Shown here piece after piece: positions 44,311 to 53,137 of a stretch of DNA of 64,000 bases. Origin of the DNA: an uncultured Methylococcaceae bacterium (lineage in GTDB: Bacteria; Pseudomonadota; Gammaproteobacteria; Methylococcales; Methylomonadaceae); assembly GCA_903928685.1 (NCBI GenBank), contig CAIYRS010000001.1, forward strand, positions 1-64,000. Reading direction: 5' to 3'. The translations under genes and the position numbers were made by a program. The notes below the pieces were generated by a model. It worked only from the letters and a program-made list of their open reading frames with translations, was not told the origin of the DNA and ran no database searches. Within the stretch, counting starts at the first letter, position 1, and the number at the start of each line of letters is the position of its first letter.

Positions 44311-44944
44311 CGCAGGCACGATTACCCGGCCTTCTGATTATATATTAGCACATATTAATATACGGAGATTATGTAGTAAATCTGGAACTGATAAAGCAAG
44401 TCTTGCAAACAACCACCGATAATAGTTAAAAACGCTTGAACGATTAGCCGCATCAACCAAGTTTTTTAACTAAAAAAATTGTCAACTAAAAAACAAAATA
44501 AAAAATCTGAAAATCTGCCTAAAAATCAGACTTTTTGATAATTTTTTCGATTGCCATCATAGCCTAACGCATTTAACTTAACAGCTAGCTAGCATCACTC
44601 CAATATCATGAATTTATTAGCCAAGTAGCAGGTGAAGTTAATAATCAATCGGATTGCAGCTTTGACATACAACGCCTATTTTTACGCTAAAACCATTAAT
44701 GAACAAATACCCTAAAATCTCATCGATTTTATTCACAAAAACACAGTGTTATCATCTATATGAGTGATTACATCGTTTTATTAATTAAATACAATCCAGC
44801 CAAAGTTTTAAAAATACCCATACTTTAATTTAATAACCCCTAGTAATAAAAAACCTTATTAGGTTTGCAAAAGCTTGCTGAGAATGCGCTTAAGGCATTA
44901 CCAGTAAAAAAATTATAACTACAATAATCAGCAGCCTACCAACT

Positions 44945-45892
44945 ATGTATCATTCAATCACAAGCCCCTTTGTTAATATGTTGAAAACAAACTTTCTTGA
45001 TGATGCCCACAACTTATTGCTTCAACAGGACGCGCATACCGGTATGGATGTGCTGTTTAAAGGATTGAAACAATTGCACACCGCTAGCATTAATGACAAC
45101 TGGCAAAACTTTGTTAACTCAACCGCATTAAAACACCCTATCAAAGAACTGATTCACCAATGTCCATTTACTAACCATGCGTTTTTTAAACCACGTGGTT
45201 ATGTTGGCGATGCCGAATTAATCGACTTTATTTACGGGAAAAGTGCGGAAAAGCAGCAAGCAATGGATAGCTTAGCCGCGTCAATATGCCAATACACACT
45301 GAATACCCCTGCAGCCCGGGCTGTAAGGTATAGAAGGAAGCGACTGGCGCGCTGTATTGATGAGGTGGCAACGAATGAAACAAATCCGTCCATCCTGTCC
45401 CTTGCCGCAGGACACCTTCGCGAAGTTGAACTCAGCCAAGCGATGATAAATGGGCAAATCGGCTGTCTTTACGCATTGGATCAAGACAAAGAAAATATTG
45501 AACTCATACAACGCGAATACGCCGATTATAAGATTTCAGCTGTTGTAGGATCGGTACGCCAGCTTTTTAGCGACCAAATCACTTTTAGCAATCTGTCTTT
45601 GATATATGCCGCAGGTTTGTTCGATTACCTGTCGGACAAAACCGCGCAAAAGCTTATTGCCAAATCCTTTGGGTATTTAAAGCCCGGTGGGCGAATGTTG
45701 GTGGCAAATTTTCTGCCCAACATACCCGATGTCGGCTACATGGAAACCTTTATGGATTGGTTTTTAATTTTCCGTAGCCCCGAAGAAATGGTCGCACTAT
45801 TCGATGTGCTACCAGAAGACCAACTCAGTAGCTTGTTGCTTACGTTTGACCCCGATAACAATATTGTTTTTATTGAGGCCGTTAAAAACTAA
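44945..45892 (+). CDS. SAM-dependent methyltransferase, PhcB-like
   Basis: A 315-aa cytoplasmic class I methyltransferase. The N-terminal part has FKPRGYVGDAELIDFIYG, a motif I associate with the PhcB family (which makes 3-hydroxypalmitic acid methyl ester signals in Ralstonia). The SAM-binding core is ILSLAAGHLREVEL (motif I) and LYALDQD (motif II), with LSLIYAAGLFDYLSD and FGYLKPGGRMLVANF further on. The gene is isolated, with an AT-rich upstream region and no sensor kinase nearby, so a signalling role is only a hypothesis. Confidence 0.75.
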   Translation: MYHSITSPFVNMLKTNFLDDAHNLLLQQDAHTGMDVLFKGLKQLHTASINDNWQNFVNSTALKHPIKELIHQCPFTNHAFFKPRGYVGDAELIDFIYGKSAEKQQAMDSLAASICQYTLNTPAARAVRYRRKRLARCIDEVATNETNPSILSLAAGHLREVELSQAMINGQIGCLYALDQDKENIELIQREYADYKISAVVGSVRQLFSDQITFSNLSLIYAAGLFDYLSDKTAQKLIAKSFGYLKPGGRMLVANFLPNIPDVGYMETFMDWFLIFRSPEEMVALFDVLPEDQLSSLLLTFDPDNNIVFIEAVKN

Positions 45893-45910
45893 GGTTTTGA
45901 AATTCCACAA

Positions 45911-45929
45911 GCCGCATTAATAATGCGGC
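45911..45929. other. hairpin between convergent genes
   Basis: GCCGCATTA and TAATGCGGC pair around one base, covering the slyX stop codon. There is no clear T-run on either strand, but it could halt convergent transcription from the methyltransferase and slyX. Confidence 0.4.
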
Positions 45930-46129
45930 GGAATCTCATGCAAACTCCCTGCATTTTCGCCCTCTGGTCGCTGGCTGGATAAGCTTTTAATCCGCTCATT
46001 CAGCAACGTACAAGTCATTTCCAAGCGGTCAATTTGCTGCTGCTGTTGGCTGACGACATTATTCAACGCTTGCAACAAATCTTCCTGATATGCCGCTTTT
46101 ATTTCCAGCTCGATAATCCGGTTTTCCAT
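45917..46129 (-). CDS. slyX: SlyX protein
   Basis: A 70-aa coiled-coil protein of unknown function conserved in proteobacteria. The heptad pattern (IIELEIKAAYQEDLLQALNN, then QQQQQIDRLE) and the C-terminal PPHY ending are diagnostic. It is translationally coupled to ccmI: its start codon and the ccmI stop share position 46129. It is the last gene of the ccm transcription unit. Confidence 0.9.
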   Translation of the reverse strand: MENRIIELEIKAAYQEDLLQALNNVVSQQQQQIDRLEMTCTLLNERIKSLSSQRPEGENAGSLHEIPPHY

Positions 46130-47370
46130 TATTTGACCCGCGAATTAATGACGATGCTATGGCTGGTTTTGTCGCTCGTTGCAGCAGATTCCACACTGCC
46201 CAGCAAATCACCCGCTTGCGTTATCGCCTCGCCGGATTTTGACACCCGCGCCAACAGTTTTACCTCGGCAAAATTGGATAGCTTCATGGCGGGCATCATC
46301 GCCTGTGCATCCGTTAAGGTTACCGTAAGCGGCAAATCCGAGACTTGTTTGCGGACAATTGCCAGCGGCATTTTTGGCCCTGAAATCGCTTGGGCATAAA
46401 CGAAAACCGTATCGTTAGCGGCAACCGCGCTTTGCAATTCCGGCGCAAGGCTGACATTGATAGTTAACGCTACAGCTGCTGTTGATGCCGTGGCTGCGGC
46501 GGTTTTGTCTGGCGCAGAAGCAGGTACGCCACCGGGTACAGAGGCTTCCAGTTTGCTGAGCAAGGTTTGCACTTCTTGCTGCGCTTGCGAGTTCGGCGGT
46601 AAAATCATCAACAACTTACGCCACAACTTCACACCTTCCTCCGCTTCGCCCGCTTGCGCTTTCGCCATGCCGCCGTACCATAACGCGGTAACGTTGTCGG
46701 GTTCGCGCGCCAAAACTTTAAACACCAATTCGGCGGGCTTACCGTCCATTTGTTCGTTGTTGGCAAAGGCCAACGCATCGGCGTACAGCAACATGATTTC
46801 CGATTGCTCGCCCAATAACGCATAGGCTTTGCCGAAAGCTTCGGCGGCTTTGGGGAATTGTTGCAAGTATTTGTAAGACTTGCCCAGCATCGTCCAACCT
46901 TCCGCGTCATCGGCGTGGGTTTTCATGCGCTCGGCAAGCTTTTCGACCATTTTTTTCATTTCCTCGATGTTGGGCACGGCGTTTTGCGTGCTGCCCAACA
47001 TTTCCGGCGTCGGTTCGACGGCTTGGTAAGTGCCTAGGCCGCCGTAAAAACTTAACGCCACCAACGGCAACAAAATCGCCAACACGGTGGCTATCCAGCG
47101 ACCTTGTGCGGGGGTGGCGTTGCCTGTGGCGATGTCCAAATCATCCGCCAAAGCCAATTCCAACTCGGCGCGTTGTTCTTGGTATTGCTCCTCGGTTAAC
47201 GCGCCAGTGGCTAGTTGCGCTTGCAACTCCGCCAAGCGGGTTTTGGCGATGGCAATGTTGCGGCTGTCCATGTCGGCAGCCGCAACGGTGCGTTGCCGCC
47301 ACAACGGCGGCAGCAAGATGGCTAGGGCGATTAAAATCAATAGGCCGATCAGCAGCCAAAATACAGTCAT
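46129..47370 (-). CDS. ccmI: cytochrome c maturation protein CcmI
   Basis: Binds apocytochrome c and presents it for haem attachment. At the N-terminus there are two membrane spans (LLIGLLILIALAILLPPLW and a second near residue 95, IATVLAILLPLVALSFYGGL). A periplasmic TPR region follows (residues about 150-290: WTMLGKSYKYLQQFPKAAEA and later ALWYGGMAKAQAGEA). A C-terminal domain, VALTINVSLAPELQSAV, is typical of the larger CcmI forms. At 413 aa it is of that type. Its start shares a base with the ccmH stop. Confidence 0.9.
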   Translation of the reverse strand: MTVFWLLIGLLILIALAILLPPLWRQRTVAAADMDSRNIAIAKTRLAELQAQLATGALTEEQYQEQRAELELALADDLDIATGNATPAQGRWIATVLAILLPLVALSFYGGLGTYQAVEPTPEMLGSTQNAVPNIEEMKKMVEKLAERMKTHADDAEGWTMLGKSYKYLQQFPKAAEAFGKAYALLGEQSEIMLLYADALAFANNEQMDGKPAELVFKVLAREPDNVTALWYGGMAKAQAGEAEEGVKLWRKLLMILPPNSQAQQEVQTLLSKLEASVPGGVPASAPDKTAAATASTAAVALTINVSLAPELQSAVAANDTVFVYAQAISGPKMPLAIVRKQVSDLPLTVTLTDAQAMMPAMKLSNFAEVKLLARVSKSGEAITQAGDLLGSVESAATSDKTSHSIVINSRVK

Positions 47371-47843
47371 TAAGAAGCATCCTCTTCATCTAAGATACGG
47401 CGGATTTTCGCCAATTTTTCGGCTTGCGTGGCTTCGGCACTGTTATCGCCAAGCGACGAACGGGAACGGCGCTGGTGAATCACCAAAAACACCGCCACCA
47501 ATCCCACCACCAAAAACGCCATCGGCCCCAACCACAACAAACTGGTTTTGGCCTTAAACGGCGGTTTATACAACACAAAATCGCCGTAGCGGTCGGTCAT
47601 AAACTGGACAATCTGCTCGCGCGATTTGCCCTGTTCCAACATTTCCTGCACTTGCCGACGCAAATCCGCCGCCAGCTCGGCATTGGAATCGGCAATGGTT
47701 TGGTTTTGACACACCAAGCAGCGCAATTCCGAAGTCAAGGTTTCGTAGGCTTCTTGCTGTTCGGGATTGGCAAATTGGCGCGAGTCTATCGCTTGCGCCA
47801 GCGGTGATAGCACAAGTAGCAATAATAATAGGTAGCGACTCAT
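47370..47843 (-). CDS. ccmH: cytochrome c maturation protein CcmH
   Basis: Thiol-reductase partner that keeps the apocytochrome CxxCH reduced. After a signal peptide (LLLLLLVLSPLAQA) comes the active-site motif LRCLVCQNQTI, then a C-terminal membrane span (LLWLGPMAFLVVGLVAVFLV). From the ATG at 47843 the length is 157 aa. The upstream extension of the frame is inside ccmG. It overlaps ccmG by 4 nt (ATGA). Confidence 0.94.
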   Translation of the reverse strand: MSRYLLLLLLVLSPLAQAIDSRQFANPEQQEAYETLTSELRCLVCQNQTIADSNAELAADLRRQVQEMLEQGKSREQIVQFMTDRYGDFVLYKPPFKAKTSLLWLGPMAFLVVGLVAVFLVIHQRRSRSSLGDNSAEATQAEKLAKIRRILDEEDAS

Positions 47844-48373
47844 GGCATTTCCTCTTGCAGTTTGGCAATTAGCGGCAAGAACACCGTCTGCACATCGTTC
47901 CATGACACCGGCCCCGTGTGTTTGTAACGCACCACGCCTTTTTTATCGATTACAAAGGTTTCCGGCACGCCGTACACGCCCCAATCCAAGCCGATGCGCC
48001 CATCCTGATCCATCATGCTGACGTTATAAGGGTTACCCAAAGTCTCCAACCAATTTTTCGCAGCAGCGGCTTCGTCTTTGTAATTAAGCCCGACAATCGT
48101 CACTGCCTGTTGTTTGGCGAATTCATTCAGCACCGGATGTTCTTCCCGGCAAGACACGCACCACGATGCCCAAACATTGAACAGCCAAACTTTGCCCATT
48201 AAATCGGCATTGGTGAGTTTTTCGGTGGGCGCAAGTAATTTCGGCGCGGCAAACGCAGGCGCAGGCTTATCCAACAACGGCGACGGGATTTCGCTGGGGT
48301 TTAGGTTTAAGCCCACAGCGAGGAAGATCGCCATGACGATGAACAGGATTAGGGGGAGGAGGTATTTAAGCAT
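47840..48373 (-). CDS. ccmG: thiol:disulfide interchange protein CcmG/DsbE
   Basis: Periplasmic membrane-anchored thioredoxin-like protein that supplies reductant for haem attachment. N-terminal anchor MLKYLLPLILFIVMAIFLAV, then active site WASWCVSCREEHPVL, then the GVPETFVIDKKG segment with the cis-Pro. From the ATG at 48373 the length is 177 aa. Its 5' end overlaps the stop of an inserted PIN toxin gene by 8 nt, an unusual junction in a ccm operon. Confidence 0.94.
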   Translation of the reverse strand: MLKYLLPLILFIVMAIFLAVGLNLNPSEIPSPLLDKPAPAFAAPKLLAPTEKLTNADLMGKVWLFNVWASWCVSCREEHPVLNEFAKQQAVTIVGLNYKDEAAAAKNWLETLGNPYNVSMMDQDGRIGLDWGVYGVPETFVIDKKGVVRYKHTGPVSWNDVQTVFLPLIAKLQEEMP

Positions 48374-48815
48374 GGGGAATATTCTTGGTAGAAACGGAAT
48401 AAGACGGAAAAATATCAAAACCTAATAATGAAAAGTGATAATCAAAGCTAAAAACCTGCTTTATTCCCAAACGCTGCATGGTTACAAATGATAAACAATC
48501 GGTGAAACTTACTTTTTGGTCGGCATATTTTTGAAATATCGCCAATGCTTCGTGCTCATCCAATTCATTGCTTCGCTCAATAACGACCAGCTCAGAAGCA
48601 TAAATCTGCGCTATTTTCCTAGCCGCAAAGGCATATTCAGTGCGTCGCCCTAAAAGAGTAGCCAATTCATCAATCACATGATTGGTGGTTATGATAATCC
48701 GTTGCTGGTTCTCTAATTCTTGCCATGCCTTACAAGCCAACTGATGGCATTGATCGGCTTTATGGAAAAGTGCTAAATAAGCTCCCGTATCAACAAAAAT
48801 ACGGCGATCCTTCAT
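48366..48815 (-). CDS. PIN-domain toxin (VapC-like), inside ccm operon
   Basis: A 149-aa PIN-fold RNase-like protein with the acidic residues: Asp9 (FVDTGAYLALF), Glu about 50 (NHVIDELATLL) and the pair around SFTDCLSFVTMQ. In such toxins Mg-dependent cleavage of tRNA or rRNA is typical. Its start overlaps the 79-aa upstream gene by 4 nt, the usual arrangement with an antitoxin first. Its stop overlaps ccmG by 8 nt, so the cassette is built into the ccm operon. Confidence 0.85.
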   Translation of the reverse strand: MKDRRIFVDTGAYLALFHKADQCHQLACKAWQELENQQRIIITTNHVIDELATLLGRRTEYAFAARKIAQIYASELVVIERSNELDEHEALAIFQKYADQKVSFTDCLSFVTMQRLGIKQVFSFDYHFSLLGFDIFPSYSVSTKNIPHA

Positions 48816-49051
48816 GGTTGATCGTATAAGTAATGGTCATGATTGTCCGCCAAATCCGCCGGGGCATCACCTTCCCAAACATCATGATTTAAAAATGCGT
48901 AAGCAGTTTTGGTTGATGGCTCAATCTGCTCGGTTTGCTGCCAAATTAAATGCTCAAGCAAGGTTTTGATATGCTTTTTTTGTACAAGACTGGCATGTTG
49001 ATAAGCAGAAACCGCATCCGCATTCATGTCTTCAATTTGTAAGCTTGGCAT
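48812..49051 (-). CDS. probable antitoxin of the downstream PIN toxin
   Basis: A 79-aa acidic protein (MPSLQIEDMNADAVSAYQHA; later HDVWEGDAPADLADNHDHYL). It overlaps the PIN gene start by 4 nt. I do not recognise a DNA-binding domain class, but the size, acidity and position before a PIN gene are those of an antitoxin. It fits type II TA gene order. Confidence 0.6.
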   Translation of the reverse strand: MPSLQIEDMNADAVSAYQHASLVQKKHIKTLLEHLIWQQTEQIEPSTKTAYAFLNHDVWEGDAPADLADNHDHYLYDQP

Positions 49052-49123
49052 TGTCTATTCCTCCAATATGTTCTATTAATCGTAAGACTTATAAGCCATC
49101 CATAGGCGCATCAAAATCATCAG

Positions 49124-49285
49124 TTATTTGAAATGTGCCTTTGGCGCAGCCAAATTTTGGGATTTTTTAGGCGTTGCTTCGCTAGATTGTCTAGTCAGCA
49201 AATAATCCAGAAAAAACTCTAATTCTTGTTGGAGTTTTTCTGAATGGATTTGCTGGATTTTACTGGTGATGGTTTGTTGGTTCAT
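49124..49285 (-). CDS. short DUF2281-like antitoxin-type protein
   Basis: A 53-aa protein beginning MNQQTITSKIQQIHSEKLQQ and followed by FFLDYLLTR, with a basic tail. The helical LQQELEFFLDYL pattern resembles DUF2281-type antitoxin partners of PIN toxins. No toxin gene sits next to it in the usual order; the next gene on the strand is the 79-aa antitoxin-like one. It is 27 nt after the unknown gene upstream. Possibly an orphan or decayed antitoxin. Confidence 0.45.
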   Translation of the reverse strand: MNQQTITSKIQQIHSEKLQQELEFFLDYLLTRQSSEATPKKSQNLAAPKAHFK

Positions 49286-49312
49286 AGTTGTTTGATTTTA
49301 AAAGATTGCCTG

Positions 49313-49939
49313 TTAATCAAGATTGACAAGCTGAATACTTTCCACGATTGAAACCTCTTCATAAGGCCGCTCATAAAAAACAACGATATTGTCTTTGCCA
49401 AGCATTTTTAACCGCTTTGCAAGTGCTAAGCCCGTTTGATTATATTCTTGCCAGCTAAAAGTAATGATGGGTATGGCATATTTTCCTATTTCAATACCCT
49501 CAAATATCCGATGCCATGCTACAAAATCTTTATGTAATTGTCCGGCGACAGGATCATCTGGATATGCCCAATCAACAGACCAAAATCCGTCGTATTCATC
49601 CCAAGCATAAGACAAATCATCAGGTCTTATGATGATTCGATACGGCAATTCATGTTCTGGGCGTTCACGCCATTCTACGCTTACCCCTGCCTCATCATGA
49701 CAAACAAAGCCGCGTTTCTCCATAAAAAGCACGGGGTCTTCATTTTCTAATACGATGTAAACCGATAGCGTAAAACAATGGGCTGCATTTTCTGCATCAG
49801 CGGGAATAAAATCTTTAAGGCGAAAACGATCTTCTGTAATTTCATACGCCTTGCGATAAACCAAATAGCCATCGGAAAAGTTTTCAGGTTCTAAAACTAA
49901 TTGTCCTGCTAGGTTAGTGATTTCTAAAATCCATGCCAT
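49313..49939 (-). CDS. hypothetical protein between ccmF and TA genes
   Basis: A 208-aa soluble, acidic protein (MAWILEITNLAGQLVL) without signal peptide or membrane span. It has several Trp/Tyr-rich segments (YAWDEYDGFWSVDWAYPDD). I do not recognise a family. It follows ccmF by 27 nt on the same strand, so it is probably cotranscribed with the operon but is not a known Ccm component. Confidence 0.55.
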   Translation of the reverse strand: MAWILEITNLAGQLVLEPENFSDGYLVYRKAYEITEDRFRLKDFIPADAENAAHCFTLSVYIVLENEDPVLFMEKRGFVCHDEAGVSVEWRERPEHELPYRIIIRPDDLSYAWDEYDGFWSVDWAYPDDPVAGQLHKDFVAWHRIFEGIEIGKYAIPIITFSWQEYNQTGLALAKRLKMLGKDNIVVFYERPYEEVSIVESIQLVNLD

Positions 49940-49966
49940 TGTTGTTTCTCAGGATAGCTCAGTGTT

Positions 49967-51904
49967 CTAACTGGTTTTTCCGATCCGATACCGCCGATCA
50001 CAAGCCGCGCACAATCCGCCTGCTGCCATAAATAATGCGCCTAACCAAATCCAGCGGATGAAGGATTTGTAATAAATCCGCAAACTCCACGCGCCTTCAT
50101 TCCCTAGCGGTTCGCCGATGGCGACGAATAAATCGCGGAATAAACCTGCGTCAATTGCCGCTTCGGTCATGGGCATGGTTTGGACTTGGTAGACGCGTTT
50201 TTGTGGTTCGAGCTGGGCGATTTGTTCGCCGTTGTGGCTGACGGTCAGAAACGCTTGTTGGGCGACGTAGTTAGCGCCTTGGGTTTCTTTTACGCCGTGG
50301 AATTCAAAGATGTAACCGGACATGTCCAGCTTTTCATTCGGTGCCATGCGTACATCTTTTTCGACGCTGTAGACGCTGGTTAAGGTGATGCCAGTGACGA
50401 ATACGGCAATGCCCAAATGCGCTAAGGTCATGCCGTAAAAGCCGGATGGGATGCTGGCAAGTCGCTGTAAAGAAAAACCTTTCACGCCTAAGCGGTCGAT
50501 AAAGGCCAACACGCTGATAGCGACCGTCCACAAGGCCAAAGTCAAACCCAACACTGCGCCCCAAGAATAAAACGGCATCAACAACGGTAAAGCCAAGCCG
50601 CCAGCGACACAGCCGCCGACTAGCCAGCGCACCCGTGCCACCAATGCGCTGATGCTGTCTTTTTTCCAGCGCAACAACATGCCAAAGCCAACAGCAACAG
50701 CGAGCGGCGCCATCAACGGGATAAACACGGCGTTGAAATACGGCGGGCCGACGGAGATTTTGCCTAAGCCCAGCGCGTCGATGATGAGCGGGTACAGTGT
50801 GCCAAGCAAAATACTGGCGGCGGTAACCACCAGCAACACGTTGTTGAGTAAAATCACCGATTCTTTGGAAACCATTTCAAAGGTCGCGCTGCTTTTTACG
50901 TAAGGCGCACGGATGGCGTACAACAGCAGTGAACCGCCGACAACGATTGCTAAGAAGATCAACACAAACAAGCCGCGTGTCGGGTCGCTGGCGAAGGCGT
51001 GGACGGAGGTCAACACGCCAGAACGGACGAGAAAAGTACCGAGCAAGCTTAGTGAAAACGCAAAAATTGCCAATAACACAGTCCAGGTTTTGAACACACC
51101 GCGTTTTTCCGTCGCCGCCAGCGAGTGCATCAAGGCCGTGCCGACTAACCAAGGCATGAATGAGGCGTTTTCGACCGGATCCCAAAACCACCAACCGCCC
51201 CAACCGAGTTCGTAATACGCCCACCAACTGCCCAGCGCAATGCCGATGGTCAGGAACATCCACGCCATATTCGTCCACGGACGCGACCAACGCGCCCAAG
51301 CGGCATCGAGTCGGCCTTCCAATAAAGCGGCAATCGCAAAAGCAAAGGCGACAGAAAAACCGACATAGCCCATGTACAACATCGGCGGATGGATGGCGAG
51401 GCCAGGGTCTTGTAGCAACGGATTTAAATCGCGGCCTTCTGGCGGGGCGGGGAACAAGCGTTCGAACGGGTTGGAAGTCAGCAATAAAAACAGCAAAAAA
51501 CCAATCGACACTAATCCCATCACACCCAACACCCGCGCCACCGTGGTTTCGGGAATGGCTTTGCTGAACTGCGCGACCAAACCCGTCCAGCACGACAACA
51601 CCAATGCCCACAACAGCAACGAGCCCTCATGTGCGCCCCAAACGCCCGACACTAAATATAAAGTCGGCAACGCGGTGTTGGAATTTCTGGCGATGTAAGC
51701 GACGGAAAAATCATGCACTAAGCTGCTGTAAGTGAGGCAACCGTAAGCAATGGCGATAAACAACAACTGCCCAAAAGCGGCGGGTTTGGCAACGGCTATC
51801 CAGCCGGAAATATTGCGGAATGCGCCGATAATCGGCAACGTGCCAAGGATAAACGCCATGCACAGGGCGAGGATGAGGGAAAAGTGGCCTAGTTCTGGGA
51901 TCAT
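49967..51904 (-). CDS. ccmF: cytochrome c haem lyase subunit CcmF
   Basis: Large inner-membrane protein that accepts haem from holo-CcmE and attaches it to apocytochrome c with CcmH/I. The WWD haem-handling domain is WGWWWFWDPVENASFMPWL-like (here ELGWGGWWFWDPVENASFM). WGAHEGSLLLWAL and HPPMLYMGYVGFS are typical. About 15 spans are visible. At 645 aa it is normal. Its start overlaps the stop of an inserted PIN toxin by 4 nt, so toxin and CcmF translation are coupled. Confidence 0.97.
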   Translation of the reverse strand: MIPELGHFSLILALCMAFILGTLPIIGAFRNISGWIAVAKPAAFGQLLFIAIAYGCLTYSSLVHDFSVAYIARNSNTALPTLYLVSGVWGAHEGSLLLWALVLSCWTGLVAQFSKAIPETTVARVLGVMGLVSIGFLLFLLLTSNPFERLFPAPPEGRDLNPLLQDPGLAIHPPMLYMGYVGFSVAFAFAIAALLEGRLDAAWARWSRPWTNMAWMFLTIGIALGSWWAYYELGWGGWWFWDPVENASFMPWLVGTALMHSLAATEKRGVFKTWTVLLAIFAFSLSLLGTFLVRSGVLTSVHAFASDPTRGLFVLIFLAIVVGGSLLLYAIRAPYVKSSATFEMVSKESVILLNNVLLVVTAASILLGTLYPLIIDALGLGKISVGPPYFNAVFIPLMAPLAVAVGFGMLLRWKKDSISALVARVRWLVGGCVAGGLALPLLMPFYSWGAVLGLTLALWTVAISVLAFIDRLGVKGFSLQRLASIPSGFYGMTLAHLGIAVFVTGITLTSVYSVEKDVRMAPNEKLDMSGYIFEFHGVKETQGANYVAQQAFLTVSHNGEQIAQLEPQKRVYQVQTMPMTEAAIDAGLFRDLFVAIGEPLGNEGAWSLRIYYKSFIRWIWLGALFMAAGGLCAACDRRYRIGKTS

Positions 51905-52350
51905 TGCGGGGTTCTGGGGCTGGAAGTTTCTGGGGCTGCCGCTTTAAACGGGTTGAGTATCAGTGTTTGTTGCTCAATCAGTTGCTCGTGTTGCATGTCT
52001 TCTGAATACAACACTGGGCAGGATTGGCTCAACGCAGCCGCCAAAATTAGGCTGTCGTAATAGGAATATCGGTAAATTTTAGTCAGCTTTATCGCGTGTT
52101 CTATCGTGCTTGGCTTTACGGTAACTATTTGAAATGAGGCTTGCATTTCTTTAATAACATTGGCGACCGTCTGATGATCCAACTTAAATTTTCTAAGTAA
52201 GGTATTGCTCAACTCGCTTAAAACTTGGGTACTTAGCCAACGGTTTTCAGTCGATTCAATGTGTTTTAAAGCCTGACGCTGCTTTTCTGGTTCATCATTG
52301 GAGTAGAGATATACCAGCACATTGGTATCGAAAAATGCCTTAGCGTGCAT
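51901..52350 (-). CDS. PIN-domain toxin, between ccmE and ccmF
   Basis: A 149-aa PIN-fold protein beginning at MHAKAFFDTNVLVYLYS; the DTN motif near residue 8 gives the first catalytic Asp, LSTQVLSELSNTL the conserved Glu, and YRYSYYDSLILAAAL the C-terminal Asp. The ATG at 52350 is preferred over one six codons earlier because it matches the PIN N-terminus. It overlaps the antitoxin gene upstream and, by 4 nt, the ccmF start. Confidence 0.9.
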   Translation of the reverse strand: MHAKAFFDTNVLVYLYSNDEPEKQRQALKHIESTENRWLSTQVLSELSNTLLRKFKLDHQTVANVIKEMQASFQIVTVKPSTIEHAIKLTKIYRYSYYDSLILAAALSQSCPVLYSEDMQHEQLIEQQTLILNPFKAAAPETSSPRTPQ

Positions 52351-52546
52351 TCGCGTCTTCACGGTCAAAATGGAAATTTTGGGTGTTTATGCTCGCAGCG
52401 GAAAACCGTAACGGCTGGCTAACTGGCGCAGATTCTTCCGTATCCAGCAAAATCACCCGTACGGTTTTATTTTGCCATGCACGGTACTGGGTGGGTATTT
52501 CAACTACGCCGTTATGTATTTTTGTTTCAAATTCAATAGTATTCAT
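52340..52546 (-). CDS. AbrB/SpoVT-like antitoxin of PIN toxin
   Basis: A 68-aa protein starting MNTIEFETKIHNGVVEIPTQ, with the swapped-hairpin (SpoVT/AbrB-type) look and a C-terminal tail (FSAASINTQNFHFDRED) that would wrap the toxin. It overlaps the PIN gene by 11 nt. Together they form a type II TA module. Confidence 0.7.
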   Translation of the reverse strand: MNTIEFETKIHNGVVEIPTQYRAWQNKTVRVILLDTEESAPVSQPLRFSAASINTQNFHFDREDANAR

Positions 52547-52636
52547 GTTTTTTCCTAAATGGCGGCTATGCCCTGCCATGAATTAATGGTGGATCAAAAA
52601 GCGAATATGATGCCTTGGGATTTGATGGGTGGGACA

Positions 52637-53137
52637 TTATTCTTTGCTATTATGGGCATCTTCTAAATAATCAAGCCATTCGCTAAGCGTATCTCTAATC
52701 AACAGCAAAGTAGAAACAAGCATTGAAGTTGCAAAGACCGAAACAAAAATACAAAAAAAAGTTGCTAGCCAAGATTGAATCAGGCCTATCGACAGCTGAG
52801 ATACAGAGGCTGTTAGTGCAGATGAAATGGTTAGAAAAAGCAACGAACTTAATCTTTTAACTGGGCCGTAGAGAGTAAGCTTGGAGTTTAGCTTTTTTCG
52901 TTCTTTCAATTTTTCTTTGTATATATCCGTGTCAAATATATTTTCTTTTAGCTTTACAACAATAAATGCCTTGAGAGAAAGAAGAAAACTACCAACAGTT
53001 AAAAAACCACTAAACAAACTACTACGGATATTTTTGGCATAATATTCTGGAACCATGTCAAGACTTGGACATAGAAAATAGATTAATGCTAAAGATATGC
53101 TCGCTATTAAAGCTGAGAGAAGAACCCTCAACGTCAT
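52637..53137 (-). CDS. hypothetical membrane protein, second gene of RexAB-like pair
   Basis: A 166-aa protein with four predicted spans: residues about 5-25, 42-62, 96-118 and 122-148, with a charged loop (KLKERKKLNSK) in the middle and a cytoplasmic C-terminus (LSEWLDYLEDA). The size and topology resemble lambda RexB (144 aa, four spans). Its start overlaps the 312-aa gene by 4 nt. The DNA is AT-rich relative to the flanking ccm genes, a sign of transfer. No homology was computed, so the RexB link is a format-based hypothesis. Confidence 0.6.
   Translation of the reverse strand: MTLRVLLSALIASISLALIYFLCPSLDMVPEYYAKNIRSSLFSGFLTVGSFLLSLKAFIVVKLKENIFDTDIYKEKLKERKKLNSKLTLYGPVKRLSSLLFLTISSALTASVSQLSIGLIQSWLATFFCIFVSVFATSMLVSTLLLIRDTLSEWLDYLEDAHNSKE

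Noticed and set aside
47370-47903. Longer start for CcmH at 47903
   Set aside because: The extra residues lie within the ccmG frame overlap and come before a clear signal peptide that starts at 47843.
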